In this document: positions 50,101-62,599 of the stretch, one piece after another | Layout: every line of letters starts with the position of its first letter | Position numbering within the stretch: the first letter of the stretch is position 1 | From: Lanius collurio | Lineage: Eukaryota; Chordata; Aves; Passeriformes; Laniidae | Reading direction: 5' to 3' | Length of the DNA stretch: 64,000 nt | Assembly (NCBI GenBank): GCA_020086605.1 | Contig: JACBWW010000008.1 | Coordinates: forward strand, 10,883,708-10,947,707 | Program-made: the position numbers and the translations under genes | Notes under the pieces: generated by a model | Databases searched by the model: none | What the model was told of the DNA's origin: nothing | Seen by the model: only the letters and a program-made list of their open reading frames with translations

Positions 50101-50390
50101 ATACAACGTCTGGCCACAACGTCACACAGCCATAACCTCACCCGGCCATAGCGTCACCCAGCCACAGCATCACACAGCCATAGCGTCACACAGCCATAAC
50201 ATCACCTGGCCATAACGTCACCCAGCCACAGCATGGCACAGCCACAGCGTCACTCGGCCAGAACATCACCCAGCCACAGCATGGCACAGCCACAGCGTCA
50301 CCCAGCCAGAACATCACCCGGCCATAACACTTCACAGCCACACGGTCCCCCGGCCACGGTGTCACCACCCGGCCATAAAGTCACCGGCAG
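50101..50390 (+). repeat. 16-bp minisatellite (about 18 copies)
   Basis: Degenerate tandem units of the type CATAGCGTCACCCAGC. In places units group into a 48-bp higher-order repeat (three units, repeated near 50231-50326). Six units carry CGTCA, the half-site of the CRE/ATF consensus. GC-rich and CpG-containing, it grades into the CpG patch at 50390-50520. Confidence 0.9.
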
Positions 50391-50525
50391 GAGCGCTATA
50401 CCCGTCCGGGGGCGCGCCCGTCGGGGGGTGCTGGCGGCCAGGGTGCGCGCTGTGACCGCGCTGTCACTAGGTGGGGCCATCGGCTAGAGGGAGGAGGGCC
50501 GGGTCTCAGAGCCGAGCTCTCTTCT
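50390..50525. promoter_or_regulatory. CpG-rich patch with CTCF-like motif
   Basis: About 135 bp with dense CpG (GGGGGCGCGCCCG near 50408) next to the minisatellite. TCACTAGGTGGGGC at 50464-50477 matches the CTCF core pattern CCASYAGRKGGC closely. It may act as an insulator between DMRT3 and DMRT2; binding is not shown. Confidence 0.4.
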
Positions 50526-53500
50526 CTTCCCGTCCCAAATTAATTACCACTCCTTCGCCCTTACAAATACCCGAAGCACTTGGCTGAGATACAGCCAGAC
50601 CGCCTTGTTTATGTGAAGGCAAGGCCATGCTTTTGATGTCCATGTCACGATGTGCAAGAAAGCATTTACTTTAGGTATTTGTTTTAATAATATATGTTAC
50701 ATGGTCTGAGTGATATATGTTACAGTCATTTGCAACTGGCTTTTTCCTCCTCTGATCTCTACTCAGGAATGAATTCAAACACAGTTGCAATTCCAGACGT
50801 TTCGAAGGGAAAAATACAACCTATTTCCTAAGGAACTCTTAAATATCTTGTACACACAGTTTGCATTTTTGCCTGAACTTGCACTTTTCCAGTTTAAGGA
50901 GGAGAGGGAAACCATGGGCTGAATGACTGCAGTCACCAGTTCTTCAGCATCAGTGGTTACTGATGGGGTACTGGTGAAATTAAAAAGTGATTTGAGTTCT
51001 TTCAGGCAGCAATTTAATCCTCTGGAGATGAATTAAAACCAGGTCACAGTAGCACTTTCAGGCCTCAGAAAGTGTGCAAAAACACTGGAGGAGTGGTGCT
51101 GCAAAGGAGATGAGGGGTCAGAGTAGAGCCACTATGAGCAGGATGGTGGTGATTGTACTGCCTCTCACCACATCCACCACCACAGTTACTTCTCCTATTG
51201 CCAGAACAAGAGAAGAGCAGAGAAAAACTAAAAACTGTTAAAACAACAGAGAGCAGTGATAATCATCTCAGGATATACATGAACGCCAAACAATAATTCA
51301 ACAAGCGGGGTGTTTACTTGAGTTTTTCTCTGTCAGAAAATAAACCAATCACCTGGGAATTAGGCATACCTTTACATACACATACATGATGCTAGCCTGC
51401 TAAATACTTGTGTAGGGAACTTTCTGAGAGAGGAGGGAGGCGTGAGGACAGCACAGGGAGACCAGCTCTAACCAGCTCCTGGCTCCGGTGTAGATCGCTC
51501 TGTTCCCTTTTCAAGGAAACAGAAATGTGGGCATGAAGTCTGATAGCTCAGGCTTGGGCCTGGGAAAGACCTACTTCCCAGAAGGCACTGAAGGTCAGAA
51601 ATTATTCTTTCCTGCCCTCCCCTCCCCTTCCTTCCCCTCCCTCCCTCCCTCCCCCCCTCCCTCCTATGTGTTTCAAAGTTCTGCAAAGCAGCACCAAATC
51701 CAGCCCAATTCCCACTTGTTTGCAAGGGCTGTAGTGATTGATGCTTGTACTGTGCTCACCAACACAGGTGAGACTAGCAGAAGGAGATGTGTGTGGGTAA
51801 GTGAAACTAATGCTCTCTTCCCTTTGGAGCCTCAGAAAAAACACCATTTTTGTTTTGTTAAATTTTTGAGAAAAATTAAAAATATATTAACTTCTCCCTC
51901 ATACCACCCTTTTCCTGAAAATTAGTTATTTGGTGATAATAGAGATAAAAGAAGCAAAATACACAACACCAAATATTCCTTTTGTTCATATCTCTGCAGA
52001 TCATTAGAAAAAAGAGAAATTACAGGAGAAAGAGCAAGGAAGAAAATTCATAACTTACACATAGCTCACTATAACTGCAATAGTGACTAAGCCACACGGT
52101 CTAAAATGTAGTAACTGGGCTGTGAGTTGCATTAAATCTATGAAGGGTATTAAAATCTCCTGAATAAGATTTTGCAGTAAGAATGAAGCCATGTAGAATG
52201 GTTTCCCATAGTTTAGGAACATTTCTCTTATTGCTTTTTTATACACAGAATATGTAGCCACACCAGACATTAAGCATTGTCCTTATTTTACTAAAGAAAA
52301 AGGCACATTCAAGGTGACAACAAACTGATTTCTGTTGCCAGGAAAGCTGCTAACTGTACAGTGTGAACAGCTGCAAGCACCCTTCAGGAGCCTGTTCCTA
52401 GTGAGTGAGTCAGAAGATTAATAAGCAGAGGCAGAGAAACTTAAATTTTTATCACAATGCTCCCTCAGGTGCAATGGCCTGTCAGGATTTTTTCTGCATC
52501 CCTTATCACATTAGTCATTTAGCCCTCATGAGTTATAAAAACATCTTGATTTGACAAGTAGCACAGAAGTATTTCTGAGTATTTCAATTTCTCCTCTATG
52601 TTTTTCTCTATAGGATAAATTTTATCTCTCACTCTTCCAGGTTTATACTCATCGTGGCAAGAAGGAACATCAGCAATGTGCAGAGGGACCAGGCTCCAAA
52701 GAAAGATGTTTCCAAAAGTGGGTTTGAGCTCTGCTGTGTGCAACAAAGCGGGAAAGCTTCTATCAGTTACCCCAAGCACCTTCACAACACGCTGCTGCCA
52801 CACTACTCCCTTCATGCTGCCTTTCTCCCACTGATGTGTGCCCACTCCTGAGGGGCTACAGCCCCCAAGCTGAGGTGCTACTGCCGGCCTAAGTGCCACG
52901 GTGTGCTCACCCTCCCCAGAGACAGGAGGAGGAGACCAGCTCTTCCTGAGCCTGCACAGCTCCCTGAGCCACACAAGTCCTGGAAGAATTAATAGATTTC
53001 ATTGTGTCTTAAGGTCTGCTTTCTCACCCTCCCTCAAACTTTTGCTGATTCATGAATTCACTACCTTCAGGGAAAAAAAAAAAAAGGCAATTAGTACAAT
53101 TTTGCCACAAGATTTCCAGTTTTATCTAGGTGTTATAGAGGAGAAAGTTGGAATGTATTAAGTCCATAAACTCAGAAGAGGAGGAGGAAAGAACCCAAAC
53201 AGTATTTACCTCAGGTCTCACAACTTTTAGCCATTTTATGACAGTTGTTTGCTCAGGACTAAGGATAATCCTGAGGTTTTCAGGAAAACTCTTGCTGAAG
53301 GCAATCACAGTTCAGATGTTAAAAAGCTGTAGCCTCTCTCACAGAGGGAAAATCAGAAAGAGAATCTTACCGTACATGATCTGGTAAACACTATGTTCTA
53401 CTCTCTTATTTACAGAACACTTAAACTTTTTGAGAATTTTCAGATAAAAACAATTAAAATCTTGTGGCAGTTATCTTTATCTCATGGAGAGGGAAAATTC

Positions 53501-55119
53501 TTCCTCAGGTTATAGGGCAGAACAAGGATGTAACCCTGCAAAGTTGCCCCTATCTATCTCTCAGCTTAATCTGCTGCACAGATTGCAAAGACATAAAGTA
53601 GCAAACCACACTCCTAAATTGCTGTAAATACTTTCTTTCTGTTGCAGCTTCAGGAGAGCCCAGTCTCTGGCAGCAGGAAGTATCTCTCCCTCTGTAGAGG
53701 CCAAATTTTTCTATACATGTGATTCTCCATATCTATCCTCCACATTTGCTTCCCATAGTGATCTAGGGGCTGGATTCTCAACTAAAGGTCAGGTTTCCAC
53801 CTGTGTACAGGCATGCTTAGTGAATAGCTGTGGCTATGACTCTCAATCACTGCTGCTAATGTGGAAATTAATGAAATTAATCTCTAGTGAGGGACACAAC
53901 CATCAAACAAGATTCCTGTTGTAGCATGTGTGCAACACTGAGTCGTGCCTGGAATCTGTAACAGTACAGAAACACTGCAGGGAGCACGTTAACAAAATAT
54001 CATTTAGGGTAAAGGGGCTTGTCTTTGTTATCTTCCAGTGCCAGACTAGTGTGAGAATGTTAAATATTGTATTAAGTTAGTTTTTATACCGAAGGGAGAA
54101 GAATGATGCGTCAAAGTTAAGTGTCCACTAAAATTGAAGTTTAGATTGTATGCATTCAGAAATAATTTTATTTTCCAGTAATGACAATATGCAATATCAT
54201 GTAAGAAATGAAAGTGAAGAATTGATCTTATTCTTCAAATACAGGATAGCTTCAATATTAAAATTAACATATAAATTTAGCATCAATCTTATTTCCCCAC
54301 TCAGTCTACTGAGTAAATGCACATAAAGAACGAATCACTGAAACAGTATACTGACAGAATCAAAGTCATTTTTCAAAGATGTCAGAACAAATGTCAGGTG
54401 AGCCTGTTCACCAAGCATACAACAGATGTTGCAGAGGTGGCCCTTCAGACCCATAATGAGCACAAGTCAGGGATCCCCAGGAAAGCAGCACAACACCAGC
54501 AAGGACAAGGCTGTTTGGTGTGGGACATCCCCATTATGCTGTGCTTATCCCACTGTCCCTCTGACTGTTCCCTTATCTACAGGTATGAGAGATAACTGAA
54601 GAACATGGGCATCACATTAAGGCTCTCCGTGGCACTGCTTTGAGGGAGAAATTATTAATGTTCTTGTTTACATCATTGTTGGCCTTTACCACCTTGTCAC
54701 AGCTAGAGGTCAGCTAGCAGGGGTTTGGCAATGTGCCTCCGGGGCAGCAGCCGGCCTCTGCAGTGTCTGGTGGGCTTGAGACTTGGGCAACCAGAGCCAT
54801 GAGCAGAGAGAGCTTCCTGTGGCATTGCCCAGAGAGGTGACAGAGAAATCATCTCTCTGTCAGAAGAAAAAGCAGTCCTGGGGCACCCCAAAGAGGCTCC
54901 TGAGCAGCTGCTCAGACAGGACCAGTGGCTCTGCAGAAGGCACGGGGCTGAATGTCGCTTGCTCCAAGAAAGCCACAGCCGCACTAGCACCCAAAAAAGA
55001 CCTCAAAAAAAGCCCCAACAACATATCGGATTCTGAGATCCAACAGAGAGCTCACCAGGTTCAAGGCATCCTTCTTGATATTTGATTTTTTTATTTTTTT
55101 TTTCCTCGGTGGTCTTCTG
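50526..55119. other. DMRT3-DMRT2 intergenic, no gene seen
   Basis: AT-rich DNA with the polypyrimidine tract at 51608 and A runs near 53070. The 54700-55080 part is more GC-rich and has an unrecognised 100-codon frame. Confidence 0.5.
51608..51664. repeat. Polypyrimidine CCCT tract
   Basis: Fifty-odd bases of almost pure C and T with tandem CCCT units; purine-rich on the other strand. Confidence 0.85.
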
Positions 55120-55400
55120 AGCATCAATGCTTTCAGCTCGAACCCTCCTCATCCCCAATGTCTTCCCCAGCGTAAAGCACTTGCTCCGACTCGGAGATAC
55201 CCGTATATGCCACAAGATGGAGCCGGGAGACGCGAGTTCCAGGTGCTACACGGGCCGACCTTCTCCCGGGTCCCGGAGCCGTGGGAATCCCGGGACGCTC
55301 CACGGCCGCGGGCTCTCCGCAGGCTCAGGACCAGCCCCGCTGCCGCCAGCCGCGGTGACACGGCTGTCACCGACCTCGGGGAAAGCACAGCCTGAGCCAT
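55120..55400. promoter_or_regulatory. CpG-rich patch downstream of DMRT3
   Basis: CpG-dense sequence (for example GGGAATCCCGGGACGCTCCA near 55284) lies 3 kb past the DMRT3 stop codon. CACAAGATGGAGCC near 55210 resembles a YY1-type core. No gene was recognised. It may be an orphan CpG island or a GC-rich repeat. Confidence 0.35.
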
Positions 55401-58099
55401 GGTGGGCACTGCCAGCTCTGGGGTGGCCGCTGCGGGCCCGGACTGGATGTGGCTCCAGCAGAAGAGGGGCTCCCTCTCCCTGCGGCTGCCCTTGCTGGGA
55501 TGGTGGGATTGGGTGGGCAGCACCCATTAGCACAGCAGAGGTCTGAGGAACAGGTCCCAACACTGCGTGGGCAGAAAAAGATTCCTGCCAACATGCCAAG
55601 AGATCCTTAAAAATTTTATCTGCCTGTAGTGCCAGCCTGGACAGAACAACTAGATGAACAAAGCAATTTCTCAAAGATATCATTGCAGGCCAATATATAC
55701 TTTGGGAAAAAAAAAGAAAAAATCTCCTGGATAGCTAAAATATTGTGTGGTCCAACAAAAATTACTGTTCTACATGAAAATTTGCATTTCTTGTTTTGAA
55801 CAGGGATATGTTTGCTTTATTTAAGAAAAAAAGCATTTGTCAATTGAGTCAAAAGTTATTTTATAACACCACAGACAAGGATTATTTTAACTTGCTTCCT
55901 TTTTCAGAAAACTGCTTGTCAAAAGAGATAGAATTTAAAAAATCATACCATCAAATCTGCATTTTTCACCACAAGTGTGATAACAGTCCATTTCATGTAA
56001 GCTAAGGGCCACCTTTCTTTGAAAGATGTGTCCCAATTCCAAGATGACAAAATTCACTTCTCTGAGAACCCACAGACCACAGAGGGCATGAGCTCTTGCA
56101 GCTACCACAGTTTGGTCTTTCTGCTGAAGATCATTCAACATCTGTAGCAAAACAAAAGCACAAACAAACAAGCGAAACAAACAAAAAACTTCCACTGAGA
56201 TTTCATTCAATGTACAGTGATTCCTAAGATTTCTGCAGGAAGGAAATACGCTCAAAACTGGAGCTCCTGGGCCTATCTGCTCTTGTGTAGCCTTTGATAA
56301 TGTCTCTATGGTGCTGGAGTACAGCATTTCACTACCTCCTGCCTTTCTGTTCACAAGATCTATTTTGCATATTACTTTTCACTTTGGAGTGGCTGTCAGA
56401 CGAACTTGTTTACAAGTGCCATATGAATGCAAGCAAATCTGTCAGTACACAACTGAAACTGTGCATTCAGGAAAACTCCAGATGCTTTCAGATTTACACT
56501 TCCATAAGGGAATATTATTTTCCTCCCCTCCCCTGCTTTTATGTCTTTGCTCTGTAGCATAACCAATAAAATGCTTTTCTGAACAGGTTGGAAAGTTATG
56601 CGAGATAAAGTATCTTTTGGTTAATATATCCCCTAAGGAAAATAAAGTCTCTATTTTATTCTCCTTTTTGTGCGTATTCAGTACCTTTATAAAACGAAAG
56701 ATTCACTGTGTGCACAAGACTTACAGATCATGAAATGCCAAATGAGAACACAGGCATTCGTATCAACAGCGACACCAGATAACATGCCTGATACATTTAT
56801 ACAACAGTTTTAAAGCCCATCTGCTTCAGAGTCCAACTTCAGGGTGGCCTCCCCTCTTTTTTGGGGTGCGGGACTAATCTGTACACCTGAAAGACCGGAG
56901 AGTCATTTCATCTGCATTCAGAGGTGTGTTTTGTAAAAGTCAATTGTCAAGCATATGCAGTCACTTGTGAACAGTTGAAAAAAAGACACTAAAATCTTAA
57001 CAAACTTCTAAGTGGACATTAAACTTAGTGGCATTCCTCATCAGAAGCAATTCCTAATGTTACTCAGACACACATAAGATATGCAGTGTAATCAATGCAT
57101 GCAATCATGCAATAAATTGTTCAAACTATTAATTTTCTAGATTTAGGGAAGCTGCCATTAGGCTAAACATTATTTTAAAGAAATGCCTGCTATTACATCC
57201 TATTTCCTTTTTTTTTCTACTTCTACAGTATAGGAAAAAAAGACGCTTCTGAAGTATCTGGAGAGCCTTTTGTTTTCTGCTTTCTGTGATTGCAGCAAGC
57301 TCTGCTTTACTCAGCTGAGCTTGGAAATGTCTGCAGTACAAATGCAAGAGACCTCAGCTTCCCTGATGGCAACTTTTGCCTAATCTCAGTTGCAAGTTAC
57401 AAGGCAGGAAAGCAAACAACAGACTTGGAAAAAGAGGTTTCCCCTGACTACAGCTGCTGGAGCTGGACATTTTAACCCTGCCTGAGAACTAATCAGCTCT
57501 CTATCTTCAGAATGTTATTTGCCCAGTACAAATGACATAAACCAAGATCATCATCTTAGTTTATTTTTCTAGAGTCCTTAGCATGCTACATTAACCTGAC
57601 AATGCTTAATCTGGTGTTCATTTCACAATACACTTCATGCAATTCACAGCTGTAATTGGTTTTACACTGACATTACACATTTCGACCTAGCCATGGGAAA
57701 AGAATAACTCTTAATAATATTTCTCTGAAAAGTGTCCAAGCTCAAACAGCACAGAAGCAGCTCATAATAGTTGCGTGTGGTATTTCTTTCTTCTGCCTTT
57801 TCTTTCACTGCAAGGATGACCACTGGCATAAGATTATAAGGTCCTTGTTTTAGTCCATTTGCAATTGAACTATGTTTGCTTGATTTCTTATGTCCTGAGG
57901 AGCTCTCAATTATAAAACAGCATTCAAGTATTCTAGTTTAACATCCCCATTTTTCTGAGTTAAGGAACAAAGTAGACCTTGGGCTTCTATTTCCATTATG
58001 AGTCTTCTAGGGTCTCATAAGTGGTAGCCATAAAGTCTTCCTTTGTGACACACACTCAGCACTAAAGCCAGAGTATTGCTATTTGGCATTATCCAGTGA
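55401..58099. other. 3' flank of DMRT3
   Basis: AT-rich DNA downstream of DMRT3. An AATAAA on the minus strand near 57561 could mark a longer DMRT3 transcript. No other gene recognised. Confidence 0.5.
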
Positions 58100-58269
58100 A
58101 GTGCAAGAAATTAAATAAGTTACGTCTTTATTGCTATAGTACAATACCAAGCAAATTCACTTTTTAATACAATTGCAAGAGTTTTGTAGAGTACATGTCC
58201 CTCCTCTTAGGGGCCAGGAGTTCAGCTGCACTGTGAGCATCACTTAGCTGTCATATGTCAAATGTCGGT
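58100..58269 (-). other. DMRT3: DMRT3 3' UTR (minimal estimate)
   Basis: The first AATAAA on the minus strand after the stop codon is at 58127-58132, giving a short UTR of about 150-170 bases. Another hexamer near 57561-57566 would extend it to about 700 bases. Both are possible; sequence alone cannot choose. Confidence 0.45.
58127..58132 (-). terminator. DMRT3 proximal poly(A) signal AATAAA
   Basis: An exact hexamer 137 bases past the TAG stop, in the context GCAATAAAGAC on the minus strand. Confidence 0.45.
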
Positions 58270-59234
58270 CTAAGAAGATGTATTGAGTATTCTTGAGTCT
58301 GAAGAATCAGACCTTTCCTCATATTCATCCTCTGTGTAAATTGGCTGCTTAGACACAATAGGACATCCATCATCAGGAATAGAGATCCTAGGATCTTCTG
58401 ACGAGCGGGAAGGAAGGACAGGTGAGCTTCGGAAAACACTGGCTGAGTTGCTAGAGAAAGGACTGACATACTGGGACCTCAACTGGTACTGCTGCTGCAG
58501 CGTCATGGTGTTCCACAGGGTGACGTCGTTGGGCAGGAATGGGCTGGACTGGTTTCTTGCCAAAGTGTTCCTCAGCATCAGCGGGTAGCGTGGTGGCTGA
58601 GGGAAAGGGTGCTGCAAAGGTACAGCCAGAGGATTTGGCACAACATTACTGGAATCGGCAGAGAACCTCAGAGTGTCGGGAACCCTAAATGCCGAGCCCA
58701 CAGACCACTTGGAAGATGAAATAGGATAGGAACTCAGTGTGTGTTCAAAAATATGCCCATTGGAAGGCAAAACAAGACTATCAGATTCTGCAGAAGTTCT
58801 CTCTCCACTGGCCACTGAAGACCGACTGGACAGGAGAACCTCTACAGCACTCACCAGATCCCCGCCACACCCCTTCAGGATCAGCTCTAGAACAGTTGGC
58901 TTTTGGTTAGGGAAGATCTTTTTCAAGACTTCGAGTGGAGGTCTGTTTGCTTTCAAACTGAATGGTAGGGAAACTGTCCCAGAAGGACCTTCTATCAGGA
59001 GGTGGTTCTGCTCTGGGTGGTACTTGGGGCTGTCTGGACGGTTCTCTGTGCTCCCACCAGTTTTCTGAACTGCAAAACCAACCTCATCCACTGAAACAAT
59101 TTCAGGGCTTTCAGGGTTGAAACAACTTTTGGCTTTGGTCATGTCTGGGGAACTCCTTTGGTCTGTGTCTTTGTCACTGTAGGTCTCAGTATTGTCTGCT
59201 CCACTTGTATCACCCAACCGCTCCTCATTCAAGT
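58270..59234 (-). CDS. DMRT3: DMRT3 exon 2 (C-terminal part, DMA domain)
   Basis: DMRT3 is a DM-family transcription factor with known roles in spinal commissural interneurons and expression in the reproductive tract. This last exon encodes 320 complete residues plus the end of a split Asp codon, following a CTCTTTGCAG acceptor at 59235. It begins LNEERLGD. The DMA domain, found in DMRT3/4/5, covers about exon residues 97-137 ([14 protein letters not shown], then [20 protein letters not shown]). The Pro/Ser-rich tail includes [20 protein letters not shown] and ends [17 protein letters not shown] before TAG (58272-58270), as in other vertebrate DMRT3 proteins. The frame is intact, including the region where horses carry the known gait-associated nonsense change. 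The DM domain is on exon 1, outside the window. Identified by recognition. Confidence 0.95.
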
Positions 59235-59861
59235 CTGCAAAGAGAAGTCAGAGAAGTTAACAAAAAACTGAGGCCAAAAGCTTTTACAGAGATTTGAGGA
59301 TGCTTTCTTCTTAAGGTGAACAGACCAGGATCCTAAGGGGAAAAAAGCGAGTTTTTTCAGAGATCGTTCCAAAATTAAGGTATCTTTGCAACATCTCATT
59401 AAAATAAAACTGCAAAAGGATAATGTGATCTGATCTAGGTGTACTCTCTCATTCTCTCATGTGCAAGCAAAGAAGATGTGATCATTATTCTGCTGCATCA
59501 AAAATGCTATATCCATCCTTTCTCACTGGTTACAAGGCAGAAACACACCACCAAATGCAAGCTTTCTGAGGAACTTCAGCACTTTCACATCGTAATTTCT
59601 CACTAGCACGTTTTCACTGTGAGCTGAAGAGGGCACTTAGGAGATGAAAATTCCCTCCACAGCTACAACAGCATTGGTGGAACCATTCCATTATAAGTAC
59701 AGGTTGAAGGTTTAAAAAGTCTTCAAATAAATAAATGCTTTCCAGTTCTGGCTCTGAAGAAACTGGTTCCTCCCACAGAAATTTGTTCTTTCCACAGGAA
59801 GGATCACAGGTTTTCCTCTAAACCCCTAAGTGTGGATGATGTCTTGTGCCATTCAAGCACA

Positions 59862-60050
59862 TATTCTAGAAAATTCTGATTTGGAGAGGATGTCTGGAAG
59901 GCATTTGGCCCAGCAAAGCAGAAGCAGCCTTAGACAAAGAAGGTTGCTCATGTCCCTGCTCATCTGAGTTTTAAATAATTCCAAGGATGGGGACCCCACA
60001 AGCTCTCTTAGCAATCATTCCAGGTATCTTGCTTTCTGTGTGCTAAACTA
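59862..60050 (-). mobile_element. CR1 LINE 3' fragment
   Basis: Read on the minus strand, this matches the 3' part of chicken-repeat-1 elements. The order is TTGTGG..GTCCCCATCCTTGGA, then a phrase corresponding to GACATG..AACCTTCTTTG, then the CTGCTT...CTGGGCCAAATG..CTTCC tail. It is diverged and truncated, and does not end in the canonical 8-bp tail repeat. Recognition is from memory of CR1 consensus. Confidence 0.7.
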
Positions 60051-61549
60051 AGAAAGATGAGAGCTGAGTATGGAGCTGAAAACAAGTCCATTGACCATGC
60101 CATCTCCAGATGGACACTCAGAAGTCATTGGTAATGCCTGACCCGGGTATGGAATCCTTTGAAATAAGACTCCTTGTCAGCAAGAAGGGAAGAATTCTTG
60201 CTTATGCAAAAAGGGGTCAATATACTTGCTTGAGATTGTTCATGGTTATTTCCCAAGAACGCAGTTCTTCTGGCTTTCCTCAAAGAGTGCAATGAGTATA
60301 TTCTTGGGAAGCATCAATGCACGGGGACAGGATCATTGTCCAAACTGCAGCTGACAAAGTCTATTTTAACTGCATAGGGTAGTGCTTTTGAACACACAAA
60401 TGGGAAGGACTGCCTGCCAAAACCAATCCAACTGTTTCCTTGGTTTTCCAAGCCCCTGGCAAACACCCCAACTAGATAATGTAGCTGTAAGAAGCAAGCA
60501 AACATTCCTGAAATATGCTGATGATCCTACTTGCCCAGCTGAGATGGAACCAGTTAGAAGTGTACAAGCACCTGAGCCTTGGTGCTCACCATCTCCTGCC
60601 TTCCACCACAGGAACAGGCAGGGCATCTCCTCATCCATTACTGGGCTAAGTGTAACATTTACCAGATCAGCATGAAAAATACTATTAAAGCAATTTATCC
60701 CTCAGAGAGAAAGAAGTCAGGGTCTGAGCAAGCCCGAGCTGAGCCACTATGCTCGCCACAATGGGAGTTAAAAAGAGAAGGTCCTGGCAGAGCACAGGAC
60801 AGTGTGAGCATGGAAGAGGAAGGTTTTCTTCATGGGGATGGATGTACCTGACAGAAATGATGAGCCATCCTACAAAGATGGGGGATGCTGCTGATCTGGG
60901 CTGTGGAAGATAAGGGCATAGCTGGGGAATACAGAAGCCCTTACAAAGACCTGACTCCTTTTAGCAGGATAACCTGTTTTGGGAACCGGTTTTTACACTG
61001 GTTTTGCTGTCTGTCTAGTGCAAACAGACAAGCAGCAGCTCTGCATGTTGTATATTACAGACAAGGCCGTGTGTGTTTCCTTTTTCTCACATGCTCAGTG
61101 CATCAATCCTGCTTTGCTGCCGAAGCAGAATGCAGGAATTGTTGCCGATAGCAAACGGACACGTGCCTCCTTTTGAGGTGGTGCTAAAGCATTGCATAGC
61201 TCATCCATTATCGAGAAAACGTGAGACTCACGCCACCTTTCCCTTCTAATCCCTTCACTGTGCATTTATTACAAATCTTGGTGAGCGGACAATTTATACA
61301 TTGAAGGCTTAGCGGGCAGTCTGAGGACATCCAACTACCCTCTCCCTGTCTTTACAGAGTTAGAGAGACGGTTAAGGGAGATGATAGCCCTAATTTTCAC
61401 ATAAATAGATTGCACTGTGGTGAACAATATTACCAAATGGACTGAATGCAAGGAGGACATATCTCAGAATCTCAGAAATACCTCATGCTCACGTTTACAG
61501 TGTATCTTTATGGGAACAAGCATTATTGGGGAGAAAAAAAAATGTGTTT

Positions 61550-61572
61550 ATTAAAAACAAACAAACAAACAT
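61550..61572. repeat. AAAC microsatellite in the DMRT3 intron
   Basis: Short AAAC repeat following an AT-rich stretch. Confidence 0.75.
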
Positions 61573-61984
61573 ACACACTCCCAGATCAGATAAGATATCT
61601 CTAATATATTCCCTGACCCTTACAAAATGTTATTTTCAAGATATTTCAGAATTGCCTAGTTTTGTGTACCCTTAAAAATATCCTTATGGGGCTTGCCTAA
61701 AATTTTTTCTTCACATTCTGAGAACTTATCCCACTGAATTTTGCATCTTTATCATCAGGCATAGATGGCAGCTCTTAGCTTTTGCACAGGGATAGTCTCC
61801 TTGTACGGCACAGGTCATAGCTACATATCTCACTGGTCTGTTAGACTCGCAGGTACAGACCCGGAAAACGAGATTTTGGTGATTTAAATCGAAGTGCTGC
61901 TATTAACACATGGAGAATTACCCTCCGCTGGCTACCACTGAGCATGAAGGCTGTTGCATTTTTCCCTCTGTCTTTCTGAGAGCA

Positions 61985-62240
61985 TTTCTGGCTGCCAGTG
62001 TCAGGCGTTTCCGTGCCCGGGCTGGGGCGGTGCGCGGTGTCACACCCCGGGGCCCCGGGGCTGTCTCACGGCAGCTCACCTGGCCGGCCCCGGGGCTTCC
62101 CTGCCTGTGAGGCTGTGCTTGAACTGCTTTTTCCCCATCCAAACACCCCTTGCTCGCTACGCTGAGGGCTCCGGGAGGACCAGGCGTGCTCCGGAGACTG
62201 TCCCCAACCCTTCATGGGAACCGCCGCGACCGGCATTTTC
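61985..62240. promoter_or_regulatory. CpG-rich patch in the DMRT3 intron
   Basis: About 250 bp of GC-rich, CpG-containing sequence (for example the GGGGCCCCGGGG palindrome near 62050) lies within otherwise AT-rich intron. No splice-flanked coding exon or DM domain is seen in it. It may be an intragenic CpG island or GC-rich repeat. Confidence 0.4.
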
Positions 62241-62328
62241 GTTTATTTAAAATTGCCACAAAATAGACATCGTCAAAATAAACAAACATTTGTGAAGATA
62301 CGTTGTAAATGTCCCTACGTGGGCACTG

Positions 62329-62387
62329 AATTGTAGGCATATTGCATGCATGTATTAATGTTAATTGTAGGCATATTGCATGCAAAT
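62329..62387. repeat. 34-bp tandem duplication with octamer motif
   Basis: AATTGTAGGCATATTGCATG starts at 62329 and again at 62363 (period 34, about 1.7 copies). The second copy runs into an exact octamer ATGCAAAT at 62380-62387, a POU-factor consensus. Confidence 0.85.
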
Positions 62388-62599
62388 GTTTGTATTTTCA
62401 GGTACAAAAATAATTTTGTATTTAGAACGTACAACCTCCTGCTCTTCACTAAAGCTTTTTTTTTTCTTTTTTTCATAATCCATAAGTTTCACATGAAGAT
62501 GTTCAAGACTTCAAGAAAGAAATCTCGTCCTCAGACATTTTTTACGTTTGTGGGTGTTCGCGGGTGTTGTATTTTGTTCTGTGTAAGCTTTGAATTTTT

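Noticed and set aside
50186..50368. Repetitive minus-strand peptide with Cys/Trp repeats
   Set aside because: It is produced by the 48-bp periodicity of the minisatellite.
50101..50390. CRISPR-like array
   Set aside because: Units are contiguous 16-bp repeats with no spacers, in a vertebrate genome; it is a minisatellite.
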